Shown here: positions 1 through 9,111 of the stretch, one piece after another
Numbering within the stretch: position 1 is the first letter of the stretch
Layout: every line of letters starts with the position of its first letter
DNA from: Bipolaris cookei
Taxonomy: Eukaryota > Ascomycota > Dothideomycetes > Pleosporales > Pleosporaceae
Direction of reading: 5' to 3'
Length of the DNA: 13,227 nucleotides
Assembly (NCBI GenBank): GCA_002286855.1
Contig: NRSV01000187.1
Coordinates: forward strand, 1 to 13,227
Position numbers and translations under genes: made by a program
Notes under the pieces: model-generated
The model's input: the letters and a program-made list of their open reading frames with translations, nothing else
Told to the model about the DNA's origin: nothing
Databases searched by the model: none

Positions 1-1150
1 AGCACAGCCTGTGGGTCGTGTGGGACTAGACCAGTGCCTCTGAAGCCAGCTTGGATATTCTCCTTTGTGATAGACTGCTCAAAAGTAGTCTTAAATGCTA
101 GTAGAAAGGTCTCCTTACTAATATAGTGGGTGCGGTTGCGTGCCAAGCCTGAAACGGCGTCGCCTTACTTGCTCTTCAACGGCGCGAAGCAGGCGATGTC
201 AAGGGGCTGCAGTAGGTGAGACGAGTATGCAGGCATACAGCGAAGAAAAACATTCTTCTCCTCACAAAGATCTTGAAAATCGACGGAGCAGTGGCTCTCG
301 TGGCCGTCGATAATGAGCAGTCGATACCCACCAACAGTCTCCCTATTTGTATGGGTATCAAAGTGCTCTAACCACGCAAGAGCAAGCTGGTTATTCGTCT
401 AGCTGTTAGGACTGACTTCAAAAACCCAGTCGGTAGGCAGGTTCTCAAACCAGACGTCGATAAGCACCTTTGCCCGCAAAGATAACGAAGGGTGGTAGCA
501 GGCGACCTAACCCGCCTACGCCTTGGATCACAGTAACCCACTCACGGTTGCCTGGCTGTATCTGCTTCTTTTTGCCATATCCTTCCGAGCCTGTGATAAC
601 TAAATGTTATAAAATCTTGCCCATCATAAAGCCAGTTTCATCAAAGTTGTAGATATTGTCGTCCACAATACCCCATTTCTGCTTTATCGCCTTGACTAGA
701 TCGAACCAGAGCTGGATAGCCGCTGAGTCCTTGCAGGCAGCTCGCTGGTGATAATAAGGACGGCTCCAGCGTGTACGGAGCTCAGGAGTCCTCTTAACAA
801 AGTTGGCAACCCAGTTCTTGCCAACAGGGTTGCTCTCCCACTCATGCAATAGCTTATTAGTCATTGCTCGAACTTCAGCCTTCGTAGGCGCAAGTTCTCG
901 TGCAGACTCTTCAAGATTACGCTTAACTATAGCCTCTTCTTCTAGCTTATTTAGGCGCTTTGATTTTCGTTCGCAGTCGCGTTTGGGGGGGAGCGTCTTC
1001 CAGCGCGTCGGTGAGACAAAGTTGTTCGGGGGACGTTATATATTTCTGCAGCACGATTTACACTTCGAACACGTTGGGAATTAATATCAAAAAGAGCAAG
1101 TTGAAGACTGCTCTAGCATAGGAAGTCTGACTAATGTGTTGTTGAGCCAT
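1..1150 (-). pseudogene. Fot1/pogo-type (Tc1/mariner superfamily) DDE transposase, decayed, 3' end outside window
   Basis: The minus strand encodes a cut-and-paste transposase. Read from ATG 1148-1150, it has a short start (MAQQHISQTSY), a frameshift near 1110, then a Psq-type helix-turn-helix (RSVNRAAEIYNVPRTTLSHR), a CENP-B-like second DNA-binding domain (NPVGKNWVANFVKRTPELRT) and a DDE_1 catalytic core. The three catalytic Asp codons are visible: NFDETGF (640-642), IIDGHESH (306-308) and QPLDIACFAPLK (198-200). Breaks: TAA at 607-609 just after GFMMGKIL, a one-base frameshift near 455-480 after FVIFAGK, TAG at 399-401 (probably a former Trp) and TAA at 165-167 in a KSKYGDAVSGLARNRTHY-like context (a former Tyr). 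Homology continues to base 1 (GLVPHDPQAV). Family assignment is firm; the protein cannot be made as it stands. Terminal repeats are not resolved because one end lies outside. Confidence 0.93.
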
Positions 1151-2135
1151 TACGCGTCATAGTGTCGACGCTGACGCTCTGGTGGGGCGTGAGCGACTCG
1201 CTTGTGAATCACGTTATAGATTCTCAGCAGATCTCTGCGAACATATGCGAGTAGTTAGAGAGGGTTGGAAATGTCGGCTCGATATCCACAAGTCTCCAAA
1301 CATTGAAGTCTCATGTCGCACGTGTGGGTGTGGTAAAAAATAGATGTGTATTGTCTGCTATCTACCATCTTCGTTTATTTGTGGTGTATAGCTGTTGCTT
1401 TTTATTGTTGAGGTCGTGCATCCTTGTTGCCGTGACAGTGGCTTGTCGCTTCGGCTCAGCTGAAGTCATTGCTTCTGCAGCCTTGCATAGGCTGCGACAT
1501 CTCATTATATTGCGCGCGACTGCCTCTCCTTTAACTGCATATAGTCATGCACAGAACAAGGTAAAAGATATATAAAAAACATATGGAGATAGAACAAGTT
1601 TCGGCTTGATAGAAAAACCAAACTTAGAGTGCTCAATGTGAGCCAGATGCTGTAACTATGCGCCTTGGACCAGATATGTTGTCAACGCGAAACATCGATT
1701 CTTCTGATAGGGCCCATCTGGGTCAGAGGCACCGACCAGACAAAGATGACATGTACATACGGCGAGCATACTGTGTACGAAGGTGCTTGTAGAAGGTTGG
1801 TCATAGCTCTTCGCTCGATACTTTTCCCTACTTTCTAATCGGACCACATGCCGACAATTGACCAGAGGTGTACACAAATTATCGCGATTGCAGCCATGCA
1901 TATTCACCCGCACATTGCATAACGCGCATAATTGCAGCGCCACGTAGATTCAGAAGCACAAGCCGCGAATTGCCGAATAGTTGCAGCTGCATTCGCGGCA
2001 AGATGCATTCACCGCCGTTTGGTCCTCCACCCAGCAGGTGCGCCCCGCCTGGGTTAACGTCGCTCCGACGTCACCACGTCCGCCCAGACAACAGCCGAAG
2101 TCTCGCCTAGGTTCTACTAGCGTCTGCCCACTGAA
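1151..2135. other. No recognisable gene; probable pogo 5' flank plus unassigned sequence
   Basis: The first 100-150 bases upstream of the pogo ATG should hold its non-coding end and terminal inverted repeat, but with the partner end outside the window the border cannot be fixed. Short open frames on both strands (for example minus 1656-1943 and 1950-2195) show no recognised motif. A CRE-like half site, GACGTCA, lies at 2068-2074. Nothing else is supported. Confidence 0.5.
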
Positions 2136-2170
2136 TATATAAACCCCTCCTCCCACCTCTCTTCTGTTCT
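2136..2170 (+). promoter_or_regulatory. Promoter-like TATA box followed by pyrimidine tract
   Basis: TATATAAA at 2136-2143 is followed directly by a C/T-rich tract (CCCCTCCTCCCACCTCTCTT), the arrangement often seen at fungal transcription starts. Splice-like signals follow downstream (GCTAAC then TGCAG ending 2235; TTCTTTTCAG ending 2280; CAG|GTAACG at 2489). This could be the promoter of a transcript leading to the gene at 3411, or of a repeat; no coding exon could be tied to it. This is inference from motif and position only. Confidence 0.35.
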
Positions 2171-3410
2171 TTAGCTCTGTCAGTTTTTTTCCCACGACCC
2201 CCTACTGTTGCGTCTACTCTGCTAACGTTTTGCAGCTTTGCCTTTTGGCTTAGATCAAGTGTAGTATCTGTTCTTTTCAGTTTAATCTCTGAAACGTGAC
2301 TACGGTCACATTCAAGATTATTCTTATTTTTGCAATCAGTGGACGGCTCCCTGGGCTTGCTTATAGTCGTCCTCACAGTGTCGTCCGTATCGCACTATCT
2401 CGGACTGACGCGAATCTTTTTCATCGAGACTTCTGGATAGCTCCTGTTGCTTGAGGAAGAAGTTCGCGATCGCAAATTTTCAATACAGGTAACGATACAT
2501 TCAACAATACACTCATCAAAACACATCCATAAAGACTTCCCCTATATCTCCTGCGTCAGCTGCGCCTCATGCCGCGTCAGCTCAACATACGTGTCAGCAG
2601 TTGATTGGCTAATTGTCATGTCCGATCTTCGCGCTGTCTCGTTACGTCATCGTTGCTCAGACTTTTCCAATAGTTTCATAGGAGTTTGGGCATAGGTTTC
2701 CTACCTATGAGATACTATCTGGAAGCGCTTTGCGGATCTCGTATTTTGCTTACTGCTCGGCAATAACGTTAATTGGCTGTTACGCCGTGCGGGCGCACTA
2801 TCGAGCCCCTATGATCTTACTCTGCGACATTGGTTTACGTCGCAGTTGTATTATCATAATCCTGTCTTTGTGTTTTCCAGCTTGCGATTCGTTATAGAAG
2901 AGCATCTGGTTTCACGCGGTTGATAGTCCTATTGGTGGCGCTGCGTGTCCTTCCAGTTTTGGGACTCCCGGGCAGGTTAATTGATTCGCATTGCTGTGGG
3001 ATGAGTGCATAGACCTAAAGTTGCCTAGCGCTTTCTGTGTGAATGAGGCTCTTTTTGCACATTATGATATACTCAGTGCCTATCCTTGTCGTCTGCTATC
3101 TCAACCACTATGATAGGCTGGTGCCTGGTTTACCTACTCATTGCTCTTCATGCGAGTTAGTGGCTGAGTAATATAGCCAATTAGAGCCTCCCTCCTGGCA
3201 GTGTTACCAAACTCTCGACATATCGGTGCCTGTGCTGCGATGCTGATTGGTTGCCCGTCCAAGACCGAGCTCAGCTCGGACCGACTATGCCTCAAGCACC
3301 TCTGACATTGACGGATCCCGAGATCATGTTAGACATGCTCAGTCGGATCATGTGTACCTGCAAAGCTCACGCGTTACCTCTTATGTTCGCACACCCGCAT
3401 CCCACGAAAT
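2171..3410. other. Gene-free stretch upstream of the JmjC-Ulp1 gene
   Basis: No open frame here resembles a known protein. It holds a perfect TTACGTCA (CRE/ATF-type) word at 2642-2649 and a 7-bp inverted repeat CATAGGT/ACCTATG at 2691-2697 and 2703-2709. It may contain the 5' untranslated region and promoter of the downstream gene; none of this can be proved from the sequence. Confidence 0.4.
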
Positions 3411-5529
3411 ATGTCTGTCAATGTTCCTGAGGAAGCCTTCGTTAAAGTTCTTCGCACTCAGGTGCAGCAGATAACGAGCCTGTTATCAGATGTCGACCTT
3501 CAACTAAAAGCTTTGGAAGAGCCTTCATCGACGATGAAGCAGGTGGAGGGACGTCAACTCCGCTCCGCACCAAAATCTGAGAAGCAACGGTTGCATCAAC
3601 TAGCCGATCTGATTGAGAGATTCAAGTCCCAGGCCCACCATATCTTTGAACAACTCCTTGACAGAGTGAGGGCCTTCTCAAACACAGATTCAACATCATT
3701 GAAAGCCGAAAACGTTCCGAAAGAAGCCGTAGCACAGAATTCTAGGTGCTTTGACAATCAAATCGATCAGGTTGAACAAGACAACATTGAGTTGATCACC
3801 AGCGGCGCCACAGTCAAAGACAAATCGACAGCCTCCAGCAAAATAAGCGCAAGCACTATCGCCTCGATATCTGTGGTATCGACAAGTCCTCAGGACCCTC
3901 TACATGGGCACATTTTACCCATCTTGCTACATGATCCACCCAACGAACAGGCACCAGTTCCACGATATCCATGTCAACTCTCACAGCTTTTCGAGAACAT
4001 GGCTTCAACTATACAGAAGGCACAAATCGACCTTGAATACAGCAAGGTTGCTGAACATGGCTGCCTCATACTAGACTCTATTCTCCTTGACGAAGGGTTT
4101 TCCGAATTTTGGCATGGATATGAAGTGGCGCCCCACGATAAGAACATAGTACAGGGATTCATTCTTCAGCCTCATGAATCTGGTTACCTGGAGGTTTCAG
4201 TGGATTCGTCAGCTTCCATCAATCTTACCACTATTCCCTCATTTGAAGAAACGTCACAACCATCACAAGACCCAGAACAAGACTTTCAGAATTAGATTGA
4301 GCAACCCCAACAAAACGTCAAATATTTAATCTGCGATACACTAAAAGAACACAAGGTTAACAAGATCCTTGATGCGGGATCACTTAACCTAAGGCCTCGA
4401 ATACCTGGAGTTAATTCAGCTTACTGGTACGTAAGCTTCGATACTGACAGCCCGGCCCCAATGCACATAGAAGATGCCAATACGGGATCTGTAAACCTGT
4501 TGCTTGCAGGGGCAGACAAGCATTGGCTTATCATCCATCGCAGTAGCGCCTCAGAGTTTGCAGACTGTGTCAAGAAAGAGCCTTCTGGAGGTGATTGTTC
4601 GCAGTTCGTTCGCCACCAAGATTTCATTCCTGGTCCGCTGTAGTTAAAGAAAAGAGGTATTGCGTTCGAGATTGTTGTTCAGAAACCAGGAGACATCATG
4701 TGCAGGCTCCCTGGGCTCACGTACCACGCTGTCCGAAATACGGGCAAGAATTTTGCCATTGCTATAAATTACGAATTCGAGGACGCACCCGATCAGCCGT
4801 TGGAGTACCGATGGTGCTCTAAAGGTAGAACTAAATGCGGTTCTATAGCCCTTATCATGAAAGACTTCCAAAGGTCCCCTATGGTATCATCCGATACTTC
4901 TTCCTTTATAGATACAATTCTTGTACTGCAAAAGGAATTGAAGGATAGACTAATGAAAAAAAAACCACCCGGGCATGTCGATCGAGTCTACCTCACAGGA
5001 GTTTATCAAGCAATATTCAAACCCGGGGTGGTTTGGATATAGGAGCAAACAGGAATTGCAGACGGATCTTGCTTTGTTCAATCCTGGACGTCAATTGAAC
5101 GACGCTTTCCTTCGTCAACTTCTCGAATTGATATCTCTCCCACACGGTTACATTGTCCTCGAGTCTCTTGGACTAGACCTTTCGAGACTATCCACGGAGC
5201 ATATACGCAGCGACCATATCAAGGGACTGGTTTTCCCGTTTCATATGAACAAATCGGATCCTTCGAGCACCGCTGATCGTGGCCATTGGGCTATGGCCAT
5301 TCTTGATCTGGGAAGGAAGTTGTTTACTACTTACGATTTACCAGAAGACCTGTCTTTGGAATACAAATTCTCTTTGGAATGCGCGTTACAAGGAGAAAGT
5401 TCAACCTATTCTGTTGTGGAGCTGAATGTACAACCTGTAAGTCTTCTATCTTTTTGCTCAATAGTTCAAATAAGTTATGTATATAGTCCACTAACTCCTA
5501 TCTTTGGCTACCACCAAATCCAGATGGAC
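3411..5529 (+). pseudogene. JmjC dioxygenase - Ulp1/C48 cysteine protease fusion protein, decayed and cut by a hAT insertion
   Basis: One reading frame runs from ATG 3411 through three parts. Residues 1-294 are Gln/Glu/Ser-rich with a heptad-like start (VLRTQVQQITSLLSDVDLQL). Residues about 300-480 form a JmjC domain close to KDM4/JMJD2: GVNSAYWYVSF, Fe(II) ligands H352 and E354 in MHIEDAN (4464-4466, 4470-4472), N362, a 2-oxoglutarate-type Lys at 370 in DKHW, and the third ligand H439 in LTYHAVRNTGKNFA (4725-4727). H-K and H-H spacings (18 and 87) match KDM4A (18 and 88). After an A9 frameshift (4956-4964) follows a Ulp1-like domain: RQLNDAFLRQLLELI, GHWAMAILD (His 5284-5286) and TTYD (Asp 5335-5337). 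Breaks: TAG 4293-4295, TAG 4641-4643, frameshift, and hAT insertion at 5530 before the expected Gln and Cys. Known roles are histone-lysine demethylation and SUMO-type isopeptidase activity; the role of the fusion is unknown. Confidence 0.82.
5437..5523 (+). other. Spliceosomal intron in the JmjC-Ulp1 gene
   Basis: An 87-nt intron: donor GTAAGT (5437-5442), branch-like CTAAC (5491-5495) and acceptor CAG ending 5523. It interrupts the Ulp1-like domain in phase 0 after LNVQP; the next exon begins ATGGAC and is broken by the hAT end at 5530. A canonical intron argues that this was an expressed eukaryotic gene before it decayed. Confidence 0.75.
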
Positions 5530-5678
5530 TAGGCTGGCAAATGGGTAGGGTAGGGTTGGGTATACTAAGACATGAGCAGGGTTGGGTAGGGTTGGGTTGG
5601 GCTAGATCAAACTTATATCTTCTTCATAGATCTATTTCGTTACGTACAACTAGCAGATTTAATATTTATACTATTAAA

Positions 5679-6051
5679 TTATCACAGTAATGCTAAGAAC
5701 AGCGGTAATTAATATGTTTAAGGTCTTATGTAACGTTTTAGGCATCTTATTATCACACCTTATTATCACAGATAGTTATCACAGCTGATTGACATAGATC
5801 AAATTCACTACTAGGTATAAAGCTACCAATAGCTAAGTATGTTCCTAGATACAGTAGAGGTGGCGCTTACGAAAAGCTTCTTCATAAAGAGTAGTTACAA
5901 GACTAGGTTAGCTAAGCTTCAAAGCAACAGCTTCGAGACAACTGCAGCTAAGGAAGTATAGCTGGAGTTTGTTAAGAGTCTTAGCAAACAAGAGCTGGCC
6001 ATTATCAAGAATAAGAGCTAGAAGTAAGTTTATCACGCACCTTTATCACAG
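5679..6051 (+). repeat. TTATCACAG word cluster in hAT 5' region
   Basis: Exact TTATCACAG occurs at 5679-5687, 5763-5771, 5776-5784 and 6043-6051, with near copies TTATCACAC (5750-5758) and TTATCACGC (6030-6038), all in the same orientation. Further exact copies lie at 7951-7959 and 8592-8600, and TTATCACAA at 9352-9360 near the inverted right end. In Ac, short subterminal repeats bind the transposase; a similar role is possible here but is inference. Confidence 0.55.
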
Positions 6052-6360
6052 ACTCAAACTAACTATGTTAGACCACGCAATCAGGAACCTACGCTGAACA
6101 ACCTTAATAAGAACACAATAGTTAATGCCGGCAATCCCTGTATTAAAGGATATGGTAGCGATGAGTGTAAGGAGGCTATTAATAATAACGACTAGCCTAA
6201 TTACTTTGCTAATAGAGAGGATGCATATCTAGCTAAGGAATGTTTTGATGAGGTCTCTGAGGATGAGCACGAGGATATTGAAATAGGCGAAAATCAGTAT
6301 GGCGATGAGACTGACTTTGAGTGCTTTTCTGATTACAGTTATGAGGAAGACAACGCATAG
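5839..6360 (+). pseudogene. Companion ORF of the hAT element, unknown function, four nonsense mutations
   Basis: A single frame from ATG 5839 to TAG 6358-6360 (173 codons) reads as a coherent protein interrupted only by TAG 5959-5961, TAG 6019-6021, TAA 6025-6027 and TAG 6193-6195. There are no frameshifts. Visible parts: MFLDTVEVALTKSFFIKSSY, a basic/helical stretch (KTRLAKLQSN), EFVKSLSKQELAIIKNKS, a motif NKNTIVNAGNPCIKGYGSDE, and a strongly acidic C-terminus rich in Asp, Glu, Tyr and Phe. Replacing the TAGs by Trp and the TAA by Gln would restore sense everywhere, as expected for RIP. It lies between the hAT left end and the transposase, in the same direction, with about 400 bases to the transposase start. 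I do not recognise the family. It could be an accessory protein of the hAT element or an older insertion. Confidence 0.65.
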
Positions 6361-6468
6361 ATAGTATCCAGTAGCTGTTTGCCATAATCACAGCTAATAA
6401 TGATCTGATGATTTCATTACTCATAACTATTTCTTTTTACTTCATGACGTGTATATCTTCTTAGAAGT

Positions 6469-6612
6469 GGTACTACCATGATAAACTGCCGTGATCAACC
6501 AATCGCAAGTCGATATTCATGCAGGTTAAAGTTTGTTTTAGGTACTACTGATATAAACCGCTGTAATAAACTAATCAGGAGCTGATATCTATGCAGGGTG
6601 GAATTGCTTTTA
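6469..6612 (+). repeat. Tandem duplication, 2 x 72 bp
   Basis: Units 6469-6540 and 6541-6612 both start GGTACTAC and end TTTTA, and align without gaps at about 69% (50 of 72 by eye). The shared core is ATGCAGG near the end of each unit. Most differences are transitions. A third unit starts (GGTACTTA, 6613) but does not continue. It lies between the companion ORF and the transposase start, where a promoter would be expected. Confidence 0.75.
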
Positions 6613-6756
6613 GGTACTTACACGTCACCACTTACAAGGATAAGGCGTTACAGCAAAGCCACTGTTTCTAAGCTAGAGCTGGGAGAAAGCTGTCTTACAT
6701 TGTTGATCCCGTCTCGTAACTTTAGCTCTTGAGGATGCTGCCCATCCTCTATCGTT

Positions 6757-8865
6757 ATGTCTGATCAGCCTGAGCCTTCTAGTCTTCTTGAATTTCTTCA
6801 GCTCAAAATAAGCGCGCCCCATATTGTAAAAGAGTGGAAGAGAATAATGCATACATTATTCAAATATCAGCCTGCGCAAACGCTGAAGGGTAATATCCAG
6901 AGTCAGACTCTATCAAAATGGAAGGAATGGTGGAGAGATACGGACTGGGCAAAACACCCCCCTGGTAAAATCCCACTATGGGGCTCTTCCGCCCGCTCAA
7001 GTCACATTTGGTCACAATTTGGAGAAGCTGCAGATACTAAGAACGAACAGCCATACGTTTTTTGCTTTAATTTTGGTTTACTACTACAGCACCCAACAAG
7101 AAAATGTATAGACACAAATCACCTTACCAACCACCTCAAATCTTAATCGTGTCTACAAACTTCGTCACCTATCTACGAGCAATCTCTCCCCTCTCCAACT
7201 TAGCCAATTCGAGCTTCTCCGAGACATCTATCTAGACTGGTCCCACCATACTCAACAGGGGTATTCGAAAGGGAGCTCGTTCGCGTGGTTATTGATAAAA
7301 ACTGGTCTTTTCGAACAGTCGAGCGCGCATCATTCCAACGCTTTATTAGGTTTCTTCAGCCAGATGCTGTGAAAACTACCCGTTATAAATTCCAGAAGAT
7401 GTTTCAACAGCAATTTGATACAGCAGTTGCAGGACTTCTCCATGATCTAGGCCAGGGGACTAAAATATCGATCGGGTTAGATGCTTGGTTTACAGTCAAC
7501 CATCTTAGCTTCCTAGCAATCAAGGGTTACTGTATCAACAATGACTGGCAATTCCAGGAAAGGCTGTTAGATTTTGTCCTATCCGCGGACGTCACACTGG
7601 ATCTTCTATGGCTACTGAGGTACTTAAAGTTCTCTCCAACACCTCTACGCAAAAACGTCTACTAGCAACTACTTGTGATAATGCCAGTAATGACAATACC
7701 CTTATCCAGACTATCCACTCAAGCTTACAAGAGAAGGGTATTGATTGGATTCCAAGTGAAAACATAATACCTTGTCTAGCCCATATCATCAATCTTGTCG
7801 TCCAGGAGATTACTGAACATCTTAGACTAGCAGCTCATCCCGAGAATGAGAGCGTGGAGAGTTTACAGGGGCGCCATGTGCAGGAGATCACAATGCAGAT
7901 CTCAGTCCCAAACTCCTTTCGCAAGGTAGTATAGAAATTGTCATAGTTCTTTATCACAGGCTGACTCTGGCCTAGCTACGTGCTGTTTGTATTGCAATCG
8001 ATGCATCGCCGCAGCGCTTTGAGCGATTCTTTGCTACTCAACAATAACTAACACCCAAGGAACGACTATCAGTTATTCGCGACGTCAAAGCAAGGCGGAA
8101 TTCAACATGCAACATGTTCGAACGCGCACTTAAGTTTAAGCAATGTATCGATGGATGGCTTAAACAGGAAATTGCCCTCAGAGCACCAATGCATCTAGGT
8201 AGTGCTTCTACTCCTGAGATCGATTTCCGTGATCTTAAAAGATTACGACTCGGCGCAACAGATTGGAATCACCTTGAGATGGTTACTGAGATGCTGAGTC
8301 AATTCAAGACAGCGACAGATGCTCTAAGTACTAGCGCATCCCAAATTCCATACATCTGGCTTATGTATGACCGACTCTTTGACTTTCTAGAACAGATGAA
8401 TGAAACCTTAGGCGAAGACAGTGAGAATTGTGGTAGCACTGATTGGCCGGAAATTGTCAGAGCATCTGTTTATAAAGGCAGGCTGAAACTAAGCAAATAT
8501 TACTCAAAAACCGATAGACAGTGAGGGTTTATATTCAATTGTGCGACAATTCTTGATACAACCAAGAAGCTGACAGTCTACGACATTTGTTTTATCACAG
8601 TCTTTTATCATAGATCAGCGCTAATATAGCAGATAGGACGATTCTTGGAAGCATCAAGATAAGCACATCTACCAGCAACAGTTCCTTGGTTACCTCAGCC
8701 GCTACGACAACCAAGAGCACCAAGACTACACTCCAGTGCCAAACACTCGGCAGCATCAGAGCAATGAGTGGTTTCGGAAGCCTCCTCTAGTCCAAACTCC
8801 AACTAGCAGCTTCTCAAGTTCAAGTCAAGATTCTTCTACCCAAGAAACTGAAGAAGACGAAAGCA
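6757..8865 (+). pseudogene. hAT transposase, decayed (multiple frameshifts and stops), dimerisation domain lost
   Basis: Starts at ATG 6757 (MSDQPEPSSLLEFLQLKISA). A BED-type zinc-finger region lies around 7000-7140 (HIWSQFGEAAD, QHPTRK, TNHLTNHLKS); its expected CxxC reads CFNF. The RNase-H-like core follows with ISIGLDAWF (first Asp 7480-7482), WQFQERLLDF, LLATTCDNASNDNTL (second Asp 7677-7679), CLAHIINLVVQEI (Cys 7773-7775) and LTPKERLSVIRDVKAR. Recognisable sense continues to QDSSTQETEEDES at about 8865. Breaks: TAA 7144-7146, frameshifts near 7146-7260, 7590-7605 and 7935-7985, TGA 8522-8524 (a probable CGA), and more near 8590-8640. The hAT C-terminal dimerisation domain is absent because LTR sequence begins at 8866. 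Family is firm; the protein is not functional. Confidence 0.88.
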
Positions 8866-9024
8866 CATCTTTCATTGTTCTCTACTAGAAGCTTCGATAC
8901 TGCCTCTGAGTGTATAGTGGAACAAGTAGTAACCGCTACCTCTGAGCCCCAAGGACAAGTAGCAACCTCTACGTCTGAGTCTGCTGTAGGACAAGCAGCC
9001 TCCTACCTTCCTTATATTCCAACA
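8866..9024 (+). mobile_element. 3' fragment of a copia-type LTR (plus orientation)
   Basis: These 159 bases equal the last part of the full LTR found in opposite orientation at 9457-9911, with only three differences seen by eye, and end in the LTR terminus TTCCAACA. The 5' two thirds of the LTR are missing; the sequence passes straight from hAT transposase coding DNA into the LTR interior. It forms one arm of a 160-bp inverted repeat (other arm 9456-9615). Confidence 0.8.
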
Positions 9025-9025
9025 G

Positions 9026-9111
9026 TGGTATCTTGGTTAGAGCTCCACAATCAATCTTACAATACATTTTATACAATGGCTGCTATTGACGTCTCGAACA
9101 AGAAGGCGATA
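9026..9111 (+). mobile_element. Copia-type primer-binding-site-like leader and gag start, truncated
   Basis: One base after the LTR end lies TGGTATCTTGGTTAGAGC, which begins like the TGGTATC...AGAGC priming sites of many copia elements. A short leader follows, and then ATG 9076 opens MAAIDVSNKKAI, a plausible gag start. The frame is cut at 9112 by a hAT terminus, leaving a possible 8-bp target site AGGCGATA (9104-9111). Order (LTR, priming site, gag) fits a plus-strand retroelement; the tRNA match is not verified. Confidence 0.5.

Larger units (their letters stand above)
5530..8865 (+). mobile_element. hAT-superfamily DNA transposon, left end present, right part truncated
   Basis: The left end begins TAGGCTGGCAAATGGGTAGG at 5530, followed by GGGTTGGGT-rich subterminal DNA to about 5605. 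The same terminal word (TAGGCTGGCACATGGGTA) recurs at 9112, supporting it as a transposon end. The element contains a companion ORF (5839-6360), a 72-bp tandem duplication and a transposase remnant (6757-8865). At 8866 the sequence switches to LTR DNA, so the right end is not in its normal place. If hAT rules apply, the left 8-bp target duplication would be AGATGGAC (5522-5529); no matching copy was found at the other side. Confidence 0.8.

Noticed and set aside
1656..2376. Minus-strand open frames in the 5' gene-free area
   Set aside because: No recognised motif, no splice or promoter context, and composition like random frames.
4421..4871. Minus-strand open frames across the JmjC region
   Set aside because: They are antisense shadows of a well-matched JmjC domain on the plus strand.
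5540..5605. TAGGG/GGGTTGGG runs like telomeric repeats (also 9142-9210)
   Set aside because: They are irregular, sit next to a conserved TAGGCTGGC terminus in both places, and fit hAT subterminal DNA better than a telomere.
6024..6051. GTAAGT...CACAG as a short intron in the companion ORF
   Set aside because: It would be only about 28 nt, too short for a fungal intron, and the reading frame continues across it with a simple CAA-to-TAA change.
7951..7959. TTATCACAG at 7951 as an inserted regulatory word or splice acceptor
   Set aside because: It lies where the hAT protein frame would read Phe-Ile-Thr, so it may be ordinary coding sequence.
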